A stretch of DNA of 64,000 bases, from positions 496,001-560,000 of the forward strand of contig CAWAKJ010000003.1 in NCBI GenBank assembly GCA_963782595.1, read 5' to 3'. Numbering within the stretch: position 1 is the first letter of the stretch; every line of letters begins with the position of its first letter. This stretch comes from JAMQPK01 sp963782595. GTDB lineage: Bacteria > Acidobacteriota > Vicinamibacteria > Vicinamibacterales > JAMQPK01. Below are positions 1-8,883 of the stretch, one piece after another. A program made the position numbers and the translations under genes. The notes beneath the pieces were generated by a model that was not told where the DNA came from, ran no database searches, and worked only from the letters and a program-made list of their open reading frames with translations.

Positions 1-683
1 ACTTCGCGCACGCTCGTCATGAACTCGTCGAGCTTGTGCTGGTCGGTCGAGCTCACCTGGCTGCTCAACGTCGCGGCACTTTCCCTGACGCGATCCAGGA
101 TGCTCAGATTGCGGAGGCTGCCTCGGTTCTCGAACAACGTGTCGAATGCCAGCGCCGGGTACACCTCGTTCGGAACGGGCGAGTCCGCGTTCTGCCACGA
201 AATGTGCGAGCTATACGCCATCGAGAAGTTCGTCTCGTGGTAGCCCGTCATCGGCTGCTCACACGCCAGCACGATGCTCGGCTGAAGCGTGTCCTGGCCG
301 ATGTGATTGGCGATCATCTGATCGACGGTGATGCCGTTGTGGATGACAGGCCCCTTCTGAATGGGCGCGCCCGAGAGCAGGCTTCCGGTTTGCGCAGGAT
401 GAATGCCCTGGCCGGTCGAGTTCTTGTTGAACAGCCCGTTGATGACATTGATCTTCCGCTTCAACGGCTCGAGCGGCGACAAGCTGAGGCCGAGCTTCAT
501 CTCGTCGCCCGATCCCGTGGCACCCCAGTGGTTTTCGTTGACGCCGTTGCCCATGAAGAGCACCGCGAAGCGCTTCGGGAAGGCCGTGCCCGGTGTGGCC
601 GCAAACGCGGACAGCGATTCGAGCCAGGGCAACGCCATGGTGACGCCGGCTCCACGAAGCACCGTACGACGGGTCAACTTCAT
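1..683 (-). CDS. DUF1552 family exported protein, N-terminal part (cut by window edge)
   Basis: About 227 residues are visible; the gene runs off the left edge. The N-terminus MKLTRRTVLRGAGVTMALPW contains a twin-arginine motif followed by a hydrophobic stretch, so export by the Tat route is likely. The following text (KRFAVLFMGNGVNENHW, then NVINGLFNKN and GIHPAQTGSLLSGAP) is typical of DUF1552 proteins, which belong to the alkaline-phosphatase/sulfatase-like fold and have no proven reaction. It lies 84 bp downstream of a DUF1592 gene on the same strand, the usual partner for this family in Planctomycetes, Verrucomicrobia and Acidobacteria. The two are probably co-transcribed, with a hairpin repeat between them. 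The ATG at 681-683 is the only start that keeps the Tat signal. Confidence 0.85.
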   Translation of the reverse strand, partial: MKLTRRTVLRGAGVTMALPWLESLSAFAATPGTAFPKRFAVLFMGNGVNENHWGATGSGDEMKLGLSLSPLEPLKRKINVINGLFNKNSTGQGIHPAQTGSLLSGAPIQKGPVIHNGITVDQMIANHIGQDTLQPSIVLACEQPMTGYHETNFSMAYSSHISWQNADSPVPNEVYPALAFDTLFENRGSLRNLSILDRVRESAATLSSQVSSTDQHKLDEFMTSVRE

Positions 684-710
684 CTCGCTAGCCGCCTTTC
701 TGCAGCCTCA

Positions 711-780
711 AACAGGAGATTAGGAGACTAGGAGGATCTTCTTTTAAGAAGATGTTCTCCTAATCTCCTAACCTCCTGTT
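711..780. repeat. inverted pair of 8-nt tandem arrays (hairpin)
   Basis: Left arm 711-734 consists of three octads ending in AGGAG; right arm 757-780 is its reverse complement with about 22 of 24 positions matching. The loop itself holds a near-palindrome (ATCTTCTT/AAGAAGAT). The right arm supplies the stop codon (768-770) and the last codons (STGG) of the DUF1592 gene. Related octad arms border the larger elements at 4752-5072 and 33946-34228. Confidence 0.85.
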
Positions 781-3700
781 GACGTCCGTCTTCTCAGGAA
801 CTGCGGGCTGGTGACGATCGTTTCTACCAGGGTACTCATTCGGTAACCGCCGGCCGCGAGCTTCGCGTTCATGCGCTGGATGAGCGGCTCGTCCGAGAGC
901 ATCAGCGACCGTCCGAGTGCATACACCAGTATTTTACGGCAGAGATTGTCCAGGAAGTCCTTCTCGCGGTTCGCGCGGATATAGCGCTGCAAGCCAGCCA
1001 GACCGGTGCCCTGGCTGCCTCCCGGGAATGTCGCGTTGGTCTCGACCGCATGTCCCGCGAGGTCCTTCGCCCGCGTTTCGCCCACAGGGCCGTATCCCTC
1101 GAACGTCAACCCGAAGCTGTCGAAGCGCGCATGACAGCCGGAGCAGGCCGCGTTGTTGCGATGTTTCGCCAGCACCTCCCGCAAGGGTATGTCGAGCTGC
1201 GCCTCGTCTTTCGGCAGCTCCGGGACCGTTGGCGGCGGGGGCGGAATGACTTCGCCGAGCACACGCCGCGCCACCCAGTAACCTCGCTTCACAGGACTGG
1301 TGCGCAGACCCGGTGAGTTCTGTGTCAGGAACGCCGCCATCGGCAGCAGGCCGCCGCGCGTGTACTCGCGCGCGTTATCGATACGAACCCACTCATCTGC
1401 GGCGCCTTTTGCCGGCATCCCATAGTGCTTCGCCAGAACGGGGTTGGCGAAGGTGTAGTTGCCGTAGAGCATCTCCAGCACCGATCGGTCGTTGCGGATC
1501 ACGTCGCTGATGAACCGTATCGGCTCCTGGAACATCGCATCGCGCAGCTCGTTGCTGAAGGCGGGGAAGCGCTCGCGATTGACCGTGTTGTTTTCGTCGA
1601 AGCGCCGGAAGTCGAGCCAGTTGCCTCCAAACTCGGTCGCCAACCGCATCGCGCGCTCGTCCTTCAGCATCCGGCGCACTTGCGCCACGAGCACCGCCTC
1701 CTTCCGGAGATCGCCGGCAGTGGCCCGCGCCGTCAGTTCCTCGTCGGGCATCGTCGACCAGAGGAAGAAGCTGAGCCGGCTGGCCAGGGCCTGGTCGGTC
1801 AACGCCTGAGTGCGATCAAGCGAAGCGACCGGAGCGGGGCGGGGGGCCCCCGCCCTTCGAGTGGCCTCAGGGCGCCCCGAGCGCGAGTCGAGGGGCGCGA
1901 CTAAATACGAAAAGTGCGGCGACATGAGCACGTTGACGATGAGGTCGCGCATCGCCTCTTCGTGAGACAGGTTGCTCTTGTCTCGAAGCGAGCGGTAGAA
2001 CGCCAGCAGATCGGCGCGCTCGGCCTGTTCCAGCGGCCTGCGCCAGGCACGTGCCGCGAGCGTGAGCAGCGCGTCGAGATGGTACGGTTCGGCCTGAAGC
2101 CGCTTGCGTTCGATGCTGCGAATCGTTGCGTTGACCCGATCGAAGTGATCGACGATCGCTCCCATCGCGATCGGGTTGTTGCTGTCGTCGGCCTCGGCTT
2201 TGGCGAGATAGACCTTCTTGAAATCCAGAATGACCGATTCTTCGGTAATCGCCTTGTCCTCCGGACGATAGCTGCCGGACTCGCGGCCGTTACCGAGCAC
2301 CTCGCCGCTCTGGTTGAAAAAGAATTCAGTGTAGGTGCGAGCGGTGTAGTCGGCGACGAACTCGAACTCTTCCCAGAGCGCTTCCAGCTCTTTCTGCCCG
2401 CGCTCGTCGAGCAGCAGCTCGCTGAGCGGGGCATCGTCGCGCGTGTATCCCATCACGTTGTGGAAGCCGGCGCTGAGGAGCCGCCCCTTGTCTTCCGAAT
2501 CGTCCGGGTAGAAACGGCCGCGCTCGCGCACGTAGAACGTGTCGGGGAAGATCGAGCTGAATCTCGCGAATGCCGCTTCGTATCGCGCGCGCTGTCCGGC
2601 GGGCACGACGAGGTCGGGATTGGCCATGCGCGACTGATACTGTTCCGCAAGCGCCCGCAGCGCGTTCAGATCTTCGCCGTTGGCGCCGCCGCCGATGAGG
2701 CCGCGGCGAGTCTCTGGCATCTTCACTTCGACCGGCGGAGGCTCGCCGTCGACGCGCAGGGCCGCCCGCTCGAAGTCGCGGCGGTGTGTCGCATACATCC
2801 GATTTTTCCAGTTCATCAGGGGTTGAGTCGCGACGCTCAATCCCTTCACTACCGGACTCGCGAACTTCAGCGACGTGTCCCTGCGCATGCGCACCACGAA
2901 ATCGCGCATCTGCACCGAGCCATCACGGGCAAGCTCGGGCTGCTTCGATTTGGGAACAGGGAGCGCGTGCCACATCGCTTGAAGCTTCGCGAGCGGCCCC
3001 ACGTCTTCCTTCTGCTCGAGAGCCTCCCACACCGTCGCGAGATACCTGGCGCTGATATGGTGTTCGGCGGCGATATCGGCAAGCGTCGCCCTTGACTTGC
3101 CGAACACCCCCCGATGCTTGTAGAGCCAGGCCGTGCGGAAATACTCGGCGAAATCCGTCGTCTGCCGGTCGTAGAAATCCACGATTTGCTGGATGCAGAA
3201 TTTCTCGCGATCGGTCTCGACGAGCATCGGGTGCGGCGCAAACTCGAACCCGGTCGGGTTGAGGTACAGATGGTCGGCCACTGTTCGCGCGGCCTGCAGA
3301 TATTTGGTCAGGAGCGCGGGCGACATCGCCAGCGACTCGCCGGAGTTGTCGAAGCCCGCCAGATTCGCCGGGTCCACCGGGAACTCGCGCGCCGGACGCA
3401 TGTCCACGCCCGTCAGATCGTGGATGGTGTAGTTGTATTCCGCATTGCTGAGGCGCCGCGCGAGCACGATGCCGGGGTCGCCGTCATTTCTGCGCGCTTC
3501 GCTCTTCCAGGTGGCATCGAGCCAGTTCAGCACATGCTGGCGCGCGCGCTCGTCTGGCTGTTTCGCCTGCTTCGGCGGCATCTGCCTGCCGGCGAGCTTC
3601 TCCCGCACACGATTCCATCTGGAGAAATCCTGGACGATCGACTCTGTGGTGGAGTACTGGCGCAGGTCGAGTTGGGCGGCCGCCTTTTCGCCGCTGTGAC

Positions 3701-3851
3701 AGCTTGTGCAATACGAGTTGAGGAAGGGACGGACGGATTCGGTGAACTCGCGTTCCACGTCGGGCTCTGCCGGAGGCGGAGCCGCAGTCATAGACGGTCC
3801 GACCAGACATCCAAAGACCAGCAAGGACGTGAGAAATCGGCGTCTCAGCAT
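768..3851 (-). CDS. DUF1592/DUF1588 cytochrome-like exported protein
   Basis: A 1027-residue protein with a Sec signal peptide (residues 1-23, cleavage near TAA-PPP). A haem-c motif CTSCH lies at 48-52 in a planctomycete-cytochrome-like domain (EKAAAQLDLR follows). A second CSGCH motif at 903-907 sits in the DUF1588 region (ARFDSFGLTFEGYGPVG). Between them are the DUF1587, DUF1595 and DUF1592 regions (LASRLSFFLWSTMPDEEL is characteristic of DUF1592), and DUF1585 closes the protein. The family always pairs with DUF1552 (here 1-683) and is presumed to be a periplasmic redox or hydrolytic system; its reaction is unknown. Oddities: residues about 649-672 are encoded by a copy of a dispersed repeat in frame, and the last residues plus stop are encoded by an octad repeat. 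Confidence 0.9.
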   Translation of the reverse strand: MLRRRFLTSLLVFGCLVGPSMTAAPPPAEPDVEREFTESVRPFLNSYCTSCHSGEKAAAQLDLRQYSTTESIVQDFSRWNRVREKLAGRQMPPKQAKQPDERARQHVLNWLDATWKSEARRNDGDPGIVLARRLSNAEYNYTIHDLTGVDMRPAREFPVDPANLAGFDNSGESLAMSPALLTKYLQAARTVADHLYLNPTGFEFAPHPMLVETDREKFCIQQIVDFYDRQTTDFAEYFRTAWLYKHRGVFGKSRATLADIAAEHHISARYLATVWEALEQKEDVGPLAKLQAMWHALPVPKSKQPELARDGSVQMRDFVVRMRRDTSLKFASPVVKGLSVATQPLMNWKNRMYATHRRDFERAALRVDGEPPPVEVKMPETRRGLIGGGANGEDLNALRALAEQYQSRMANPDLVVPAGQRARYEAAFARFSSIFPDTFYVRERGRFYPDDSEDKGRLLSAGFHNVMGYTRDDAPLSELLLDERGQKELEALWEEFEFVADYTARTYTEFFFNQSGEVLGNGRESGSYRPEDKAITEESVILDFKKVYLAKAEADDSNNPIAMGAIVDHFDRVNATIRSIERKRLQAEPYHLDALLTLAARAWRRPLEQAERADLLAFYRSLRDKSNLSHEEAMRDLIVNVLMSPHFSYLVAPLDSRSGRPEATRRAGAPRPAPVASLDRTQALTDQALASRLSFFLWSTMPDEELTARATAGDLRKEAVLVAQVRRMLKDERAMRLATEFGGNWLDFRRFDENNTVNRERFPAFSNELRDAMFQEPIRFISDVIRNDRSVLEMLYGNYTFANPVLAKHYGMPAKGAADEWVRIDNAREYTRGGLLPMAAFLTQNSPGLRTSPVKRGYWVARRVLGEVIPPPPPTVPELPKDEAQLDIPLREVLAKHRNNAACSGCHARFDSFGLTFEGYGPVGETRAKDLAGHAVETNATFPGGSQGTGLAGLQRYIRANREKDFLDNLCRKILVYALGRSLMLSDEPLIQRMNAKLAAGGYRMSTLVETIVTSPQFLRRRTSTGG
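1851..1897. repeat. dispersed repeat copy located in frame inside the DUF1592 gene
   Basis: This stretch (starting CGCCCTTCGA and ending GAGTCGAGGGGCG) matches the intergenic sequence at 14337-14384 at roughly 41 of 47 positions, in the same orientation. CCTTCGA...CTCAGGGC motifs of this kind are common dispersed intergenic repeats in many GC-rich bacteria. Here the copy is translated as an Arg/Pro/Ala-rich linker just before the conserved ALASRLSFFLW block, where family members normally have a short loop. Confidence 0.75.
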
Positions 3852-4271
3852 GATGGTTGCGGTCCAACCAATCTAGCAGAAATCGAACAGCTGACCTAGC
3901 AGCCGAGCCGATCGGGTAGGACGTGCGGCCCGGCGCCGCACCTCATCGCACGCGCCAACGCGGAAGCCGGATCTGTCTGCGCCGCGGCCGGAACTGACCC
4001 GCCTTCGCGCTTGCGCGCTACGGCGCGGCAGGCCGGTGCACGAACACGGCCGCTTGCAGACAGATCCGCCTCCCGCATGGCGGGCGTGACATGTTTGGCT
4101 TCGCAGGGCCGCGACGTACTCCGTTCGCGCCTCACCGCGAACCTGTGTCTCTGCGAGACGGGTCGCGGACATTACTCTTTGCCATCATCCATCTGCCCTC
4201 TGCCATGACGCGTCAGAACTCAAAACGGCTCATCAGGCAATCGGTTAGGATGTGCAGCGAGGGAGGCTCCC
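3852..4271. repeat. 420-bp gap without a gene: inverted repeat 3965-4071 and heptad array 4181-4208
   Basis: No convincing coding sequence is present; the open frames here have unnatural Arg/Ser/Ala composition. An inverted repeat pairs 3965-3990 with 4047-4071 (shared core GGATCTGTCTGC). Between the arms lies a GTAG-type hairpin at 4006-4021 (CGCGC-TT-GCGCG followed by CTAC). At 4181-4208 four heptads (GCCATCA, TCCATCT, GCCCTCT, GCCATGA) precede a CGTCAGAACTCAA tail that recurs at about 5163 and 5400. Confidence 0.7.
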
Positions 4272-4727
4272 ATGAAAAATCTGCTCGGATTTGCCATCGC
4301 GCTCATCGCCGCGCCCGTTCTTTACGCACAGGCTCCTGCCGCGAAGCCCGCGCCCGTGTCGCAGGGCATCTTCGTCGATCACGAGAAAGTCGCGGCGGCC
4401 CTGGCGAAGGGTGGCAGTCTCGTTGCGGCGTCCGACGTCCTGGTGTCCGGTTCTCATCGCGACAAGCCGGGCCAGGTCGAAGTGCACGATCATGAGATGG
4501 ACGTGCTCTACATCACCGATGGCAGCGCCACGTTTGTCTACGGTGGCAAGATCGTCGGCGCGAAGAACACGAGGCCGGGTCAGTGGCTGGGCACCGACAT
4601 CACCGGTGGGACCACGCAGAAGCTCGTGAAGGGTGATGTGGTCGTCGTCCCGGCGGGCATGCCGCACTGGTTCAAGGAAGTGCCAGGCCCGATCAGCTAC
4701 TACGTCGTGAAAGTGATTAAACCGTAG
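4272..4727 (+). CDS. secreted cupin-domain protein
   Basis: A 151-residue protein with a signal peptide (residues 1-20, ending VLYAQ) and one cupin domain. Cupin motif 1 is VEVHDHEMDVLYITDG, with H72, H74 and E75 as likely metal ligands; motif 2 is VVVPAGMPHWF with H132. A metal-binding periplasmic or secreted cupin is therefore well supported, but substrate and reaction cannot be inferred. The start is set by a strong GGGAGG-like Shine-Dalgarno at about 4260 and by the signal peptide. It stands alone between two repeat-rich gaps, so it is probably monocistronic. Confidence 0.85.
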   Translation: MKNLLGFAIALIAAPVLYAQAPAAKPAPVSQGIFVDHEKVAAALAKGGSLVAASDVLVSGSHRDKPGQVEVHDHEMDVLYITDGSATFVYGGKIVGAKNTRPGQWLGTDITGGTTQKLVKGDVVVVPAGMPHWFKEVPGPISYYVVKVIKP

Positions 4728-4751
4728 AGCGGTTTCCATACCCGGAATACC

Positions 4752-5072
4752 AACAGGAGTTCAGGAGATCAAGAGGCTGAACGTCTATGTACTGAGTCCA
4801 GCTTTTGCTCGTCCTTAACACGGAGACACAGAGCTCTGCATCGACTTCGCGCCGTTGGCGCGCGCAGAGAAGAAAACAGCCGAATATCAAGAGCCCGGAT
4901 CGTGCAGCTCTTGTATTCGGCTGTTCTCTTCTCTGCGCGTGGGCCGCGGACGCGCCCACGAAGTCGATGCCTCTGACGGAGCCCGCTGACGCACCCCACG
5001 GAGGCGACCTCCGCGGCTCGGTGACTCTGCGTCGAGACTGCGTTCAGTCTCCTGATCTCTTGATCTCGTGTT
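4752..5072. mobile_element. MITE-like nested palindrome, copy 1
   Basis: Outer arms 4752-4783 and 5041-5072 are 32 bp each, built of octads and inverted with about 26 of 32 matches. Inside, 4858-4892 pairs with 4909-4941, a second long inverted repeat containing ACAGCCGAATA and TATTCGGCTGT. A third pair around CATCGACTTCGCGCC and GAAGTCGATG lies between. The whole 0.32 kb is free of plausible genes. A second copy with the same core is at 33946-34228. The structure resembles a non-autonomous miniature element, but no transposase is present in the window and no target-site duplication is obvious. Confidence 0.7.
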
Positions 5073-5112
5073 TATATTCGGTCCGACTTGCGCCTTTCGA
5101 CTAGAACACACC

Positions 5113-5195
5113 CTCTGCCATCATCCATCTGCCACCTGCCATGACGGCGTCAGACATCTGCCATGACGCGTCAGAACTCAAGACGAAGTTTCACC
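5113..5195. repeat. heptad array followed by a copy of a TonB-receptor 3' end
   Basis: Four heptads at 5117-5144 (GCCATCA, TCCATCT, GCCACCT, GCCATGA) match those at 4181 and 5352. At about 5166-5195 the minus strand reads KVKLRLEF-stop, nearly identical to the VKLRLEF-stop that ends the real receptor gene at 5401. No receptor body is attached. It looks like a scar left by deletion or recombination between paralogous receptor genes, or a repeat that has captured a gene end. Confidence 0.6.
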
Positions 5196-5220
5196 TTCGT
5201 ACGCTGACTTTCCAGTCTCT

Positions 5221-5294
5221 CCGCCAAGACCGCCAAGCCGCCAAGGGATTTTTCAAAAGAATTCTTTGCGGCTTCGCGTCTTTGCGTTGAGACA
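5221..5294. repeat. inverted pair of about 9-nt tandem arrays
   Basis: The left arm has repeated CGCCAAGAC-like units and the right arm has CTTTGCGGCTTCGCGTCTTT. The right arm is similar to the 9-nt element at 16100-16184 (TCTGCGTTGAGAC). No gene is present. Confidence 0.6.
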
Positions 5295-5314
5295 CGGCGG
5301 TGACGGGGAAAAAG

Positions 5315-5379
5315 GCGGACGGCAAACGGCAAATGGCAGAGATTACTCTCTGCCATCATCCATCTGCCCTCTGCCATGA
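5315..5379. repeat. inverted pair of heptad arrays (GCAAATG / GCCATCT type)
   Basis: Left heptads GCGGACG, GCAAACG, GCAAATG, GCAGAGA (5315-5342) face right heptads GCCATCA, TCCATCT, GCCCTCT, GCCATGA (5352-5379). The right half is almost identical to 4172-4210. The element abuts the 3' end of the TonB-receptor gene and forms a long hairpin that could act as a transcript end. Confidence 0.7.
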
Positions 5380-5400
5380 CAGGCTGACTATGCCACCGCG

Positions 5401-8400
5401 TCAGAACTCAAGGCGAAGCTTCACCTGTCCGACGCGTGGCGTATTGGTCTGCGAGCTCACACGTCCGAAGTTGGCGTTCGTGATGTTGGTCTGGATGCCG
5501 CCGAACACCACGTTGTTGAACAGGTTGAACACATCGACGCCGAACCCGAGCCGAACGCGGGAGACGCTGAAATTGCGCCGGATGCTGAAGTCCTGATTGA
5601 AGTAATTCGGGTTCCTCAGATCATGCGCGAGCGTGCGCGGCGTGTCCCCGAAGGTGAACGGCGCGGTCGAGCGGAACGCAGCCGAATCAATATAGGTCGG
5701 CGGGCTCGTGCCCAGCACGTCGCCGTCCCCGTAATCACCGTTGATGCGCACCGCGCCACTGAAGCTCGGATTGAAATCCGCATAGCAATTGCCGGCATTC
5801 GGCAGATTGCACGACCCAATGATCGACCCGAGCGGGCGGCCAGATCGGAACTGCGTGATGCCGGAGATCTGCCAGTCCTTGACGATCGCGCGAACGACCG
5901 GGTTGGCACTTCCTGGTCTGCCTTCTGTGCCAAACGGCATGTTGTAGACGACGATGGCGTTCCACACATGCGGTTGATCGTTCACGCCGACTGCCCAGTC
6001 CTGCTCGAAGTCGTAGCCCGTCCGGGCGGACAGATTGTCCATTGTCCGGCTGAACGTGTAGTTGAACGTCACCGTCAAGCCGTCGCCGGCCGGCCGCTTT
6101 TCTGCTGTGAGCTGAAGCGAATGGTAGGTTGACCGGGCGACGTTGCCGTACACGTCGGTCACCGCCGAATACTGCGGAAACGGCCGTAGCATCTGCGCGA
6201 TCGTTCCCGAGAAGTTCGGGTAGGGGAGGCCGACGCCCGGTACCAGCGCTTGCGCCGTCGCGATGTTGGCAGGTGTCGCTTGCTGGGTCAGGAGGTTGCC
6301 AAGAACGAGGTACTTCGGCTCGAGCTGGTTTGCATAGAACCCGCGCCCGCTGCCGCCGAGGAAATCGCCGCGGCTTCCGGCGTACGACGCGCCGACCGTG
6401 ACGTTGCTGAGCACGGTGCGCTGTATGCCAGCGTTCCAGTTTTGATAGCGAGGCATGCGCCCGCCGATCTCGGGATCACCGTAGGTGACGCTGCCGCCGG
6501 TTCCGCGGCCGGTCACGAAGCCGGTGTTGAGCGACGGATCGAGAAACGGCGGTGGCGGATATCCGGGCACACCGTCATTCCAGTTGTAGGCCGGCGCGAA
6601 GCTGCCGTTCGGGCTGGGGAAGCTCGCATTTGCCGAGAAGCCGAGCAAGCCGGTCCCATTGCGGGCTCCGGCGCGGCCGCCAACGGCGCCACGGCGCGAA
6701 TAGTTGATGCCATACGCCGTCCGCAGGACGGTTCGGTCGTTCAGCGTGTAGGCAAGACCGAGCCGGGGTCCGACGGCCCCGTAGTAGGTCTTGATCGGAG
6801 TACGGCACTGGCAGCTGTTCGGGCCGTCTCCGGCGAAGACGATCGCTCCGGGCCGCCCGCCCACGGCCGGATTGGGCAGCGTCGCATCCATGTACGACCA
6901 CCGATCATAGAGCTCGGTATACGGCTTCATGATGTCGTAGCGCAGACCGAGATTGAGCGACAGGTTAGGACGGAGCTTGTAATCGTCCTGCATCCAGAAC
7001 GCGTACGTGTAGAAACGGCCGCTGGTGGCAACCTGTGAATCCTGGGTGACGGTTGTCGCGTTCAACTCGCCCAGCAGAAAACTTGCATAGGCATTGCCGC
7101 TCGCCGCATCGAGCGTGCCCGTCGCACCGAAACCAGCCGTCTGCAGGTTGCTGAAGCCGAAAGTGGCGAGGCTGCCGTAGGTACGCTCGCGCTCGTCTGC
7201 ATCCATTCGCTGCGCCTGCAGGCCGAATGTGATGGCGTGTTTCCCGCGAGTCCAGCTCAGGTTGTTCTGCAGCGTGTAGTTGTTCAAATACTCCGTAAAC
7301 GCCCGCGCATCCGTGCCGCGCCATTGCGTGGGCGCGTTCGGCCCGGCGAACGAGATTTCGGGAAACGATGAATCGGCCTCGCCGGCCGGCAATCCACGCA
7401 GACCCGCTTTGATCGGATATTGACCGTCGATGGTCGCGTTGAAGATCGGCACCGACAAGCGCGAGAACCCGATACTGACTTGATTGACCCAGCTCGAGCT
7501 CAGAACAGAGATGTGTTTGACTTGGGCGCTCGTCGGAATCTCCTCGACGAGTCGCGTCTCCGTATACGGTAACGGCAGCGCGGTCTGCGCATTGGTGCCG
7601 CCGCGGTACGCCGTCGCCTGGCTGCGTTTTCCGTGCGAGAAGAGCACGGACGACTGCTGCCGCTCGTTCACCTTGAGATCGACCTTGGTCGTCACGCTGA
7701 CGTTGTTGAAGCCGGTCGGCAGCGATCCGCCGAGATAGTTGTTCTGCAGCGACGAACCGGTGGGTTCCGGTAGAAACGACTGAAAGGAGCGTGAGATCGG
7801 CGAAATCCGATCGGCTGGAATCCTGTTTCCCGGAAACGGATCGCGGACAAAGCCGGTGCCGCTCGCATTCGGACGGGTCGTTCGCGGATCGTAGATGGTC
7901 ACCGGCAGCGCCGAGAAATCGCCGTTGCGCTGCGCGAGCGTGGGAATCGACGTCAGCGTCGACGGCGTCTGGCGCCGGTCGCGGTATCCGTCGTAGGCGA
8001 CGAAGAAGAACATTCTGTTCCGGCTGATCGGGCCGCCGAGCGTGCCGCCGTATTCATGCTGGTTGTCTTCCGGCTTGAGACGCGCAAAGTACGCCTTCGC
8101 GTCGAGCGCCTTGTGCCGGAAGTACTCGAACCCCGCACCTCGGAACGTGTTGGTGCCCGACTTGACGACGTAGTTCGAGGCGCCCTGGCCGTTGAATGTG
8201 ACGGCGGTGCCGCTGGTTTCCACCTGAAACTGATCGATGGCCTCGACCGAGATGCCGAACGACAGGTTCCGGCCTTCTCCCTGGACGACGGCGTTGGTAA
8301 TCGGAATCCCTTCGACGTACATGTCGGTCGTGAAGTCCTGGCCGCCCATCACATTGCCCCAGCGTCCGATCGACTGCACGCCAGGCATGATGAACATGAA

Positions 8401-8883
8401 GGCGGTCGGATCGCGGGGTCCGCCGGTGTTCATCACGAGCGGTAGCGCGGTGTACACCTCGTTGCGGATCGTCTGGCCAAGCCGCGCATCTGCAGTCGCG
8501 AGGGGCGGCGCCTCGGCCGTCACCACCACCTCCTGCGTGATGGTGCCAATCTGAAGGGTGGCATTCAGGCCGACCACGCTCAGTCCATCGACTACGATTC
8601 TGTCGCGGGCGAAGGTCTGAAACCCGTCCAGAGACACCGTGACGCGGTATTCGCCAGGCTGAAGCGCCACCAACGCGAAGACGCCCGCGTCTGTCGTTTG
8701 TCTCACCGTCTGGATACCGGTTGCCGTGTTTGTGGCGGTCACCGTCGCGCCGGGTACGGGCGCACCGGAGGTATCGAGCACGGTTCCCTGAATCGAGCCT
8801 CCACCGCCAATTTGAGCGCTGGAGAACGACGGGGTTAGGAGCAAGAGCGCGGCCGGCAACAGGAATGCGGCGACTCTGGGCAT
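5401..8883 (-). CDS. TonB-dependent receptor, Oar/OmpA-related, with carboxypeptidase-regulatory domain
   Basis: A 1160-residue outer-membrane protein. After the signal peptide (MPRVAAFLLPAALLLLTPSF, ending SSAQ) comes a carboxypeptidase-regulatory-like beta domain (GSIQGTVLDTSGAPVPGATV) at about 27-110. It is followed by a plug domain and a long beta-barrel ending in phenylalanine (VKLRLEF), as expected for BAM-dependent insertion. Large receptors of this type are expanded in Acidobacteria and are presumed to import oligosaccharides, peptides or metal chelates; the substrate here is unknown. I chose the ATG at 8883 over an upstream start at 8943 because AAGGAG lies seven bases before it and the signal peptide starts there. 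No SusD-like or TonB gene adjoins it. Confidence 0.92.
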   Translation of the reverse strand: MPRVAAFLLPAALLLLTPSFSSAQIGGGGSIQGTVLDTSGAPVPGATVTATNTATGIQTVRQTTDAGVFALVALQPGEYRVTVSLDGFQTFARDRIVVDGLSVVGLNATLQIGTITQEVVVTAEAPPLATADARLGQTIRNEVYTALPLVMNTGGPRDPTAFMFIMPGVQSIGRWGNVMGGQDFTTDMYVEGIPITNAVVQGEGRNLSFGISVEAIDQFQVETSGTAVTFNGQGASNYVVKSGTNTFRGAGFEYFRHKALDAKAYFARLKPEDNQHEYGGTLGGPISRNRMFFFVAYDGYRDRRQTPSTLTSIPTLAQRNGDFSALPVTIYDPRTTRPNASGTGFVRDPFPGNRIPADRISPISRSFQSFLPEPTGSSLQNNYLGGSLPTGFNNVSVTTKVDLKVNERQQSSVLFSHGKRSQATAYRGGTNAQTALPLPYTETRLVEEIPTSAQVKHISVLSSSWVNQVSIGFSRLSVPIFNATIDGQYPIKAGLRGLPAGEADSSFPEISFAGPNAPTQWRGTDARAFTEYLNNYTLQNNLSWTRGKHAITFGLQAQRMDADERERTYGSLATFGFSNLQTAGFGATGTLDAASGNAYASFLLGELNATTVTQDSQVATSGRFYTYAFWMQDDYKLRPNLSLNLGLRYDIMKPYTELYDRWSYMDATLPNPAVGGRPGAIVFAGDGPNSCQCRTPIKTYYGAVGPRLGLAYTLNDRTVLRTAYGINYSRRGAVGGRAGARNGTGLLGFSANASFPSPNGSFAPAYNWNDGVPGYPPPPFLDPSLNTGFVTGRGTGGSVTYGDPEIGGRMPRYQNWNAGIQRTVLSNVTVGASYAGSRGDFLGGSGRGFYANQLEPKYLVLGNLLTQQATPANIATAQALVPGVGLPYPNFSGTIAQMLRPFPQYSAVTDVYGNVARSTYHSLQLTAEKRPAGDGLTVTFNYTFSRTMDNLSARTGYDFEQDWAVGVNDQPHVWNAIVVYNMPFGTEGRPGSANPVVRAIVKDWQISGITQFRSGRPLGSIIGSCNLPNAGNCYADFNPSFSGAVRINGDYGDGDVLGTSPPTYIDSAAFRSTAPFTFGDTPRTLAHDLRNPNYFNQDFSIRRNFSVSRVRLGFGVDVFNLFNNVVFGGIQTNITNANFGRVSSQTNTPRVGQVKLRLEF

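Noticed and set aside
3873..4208. Small open frames on both strands in the 3852-4271 gap
   Set aside because: Composition is Arg/Ser/Ala-rich without hydrophobic pattern or ribosome-binding site, and they cross inverted repeats.
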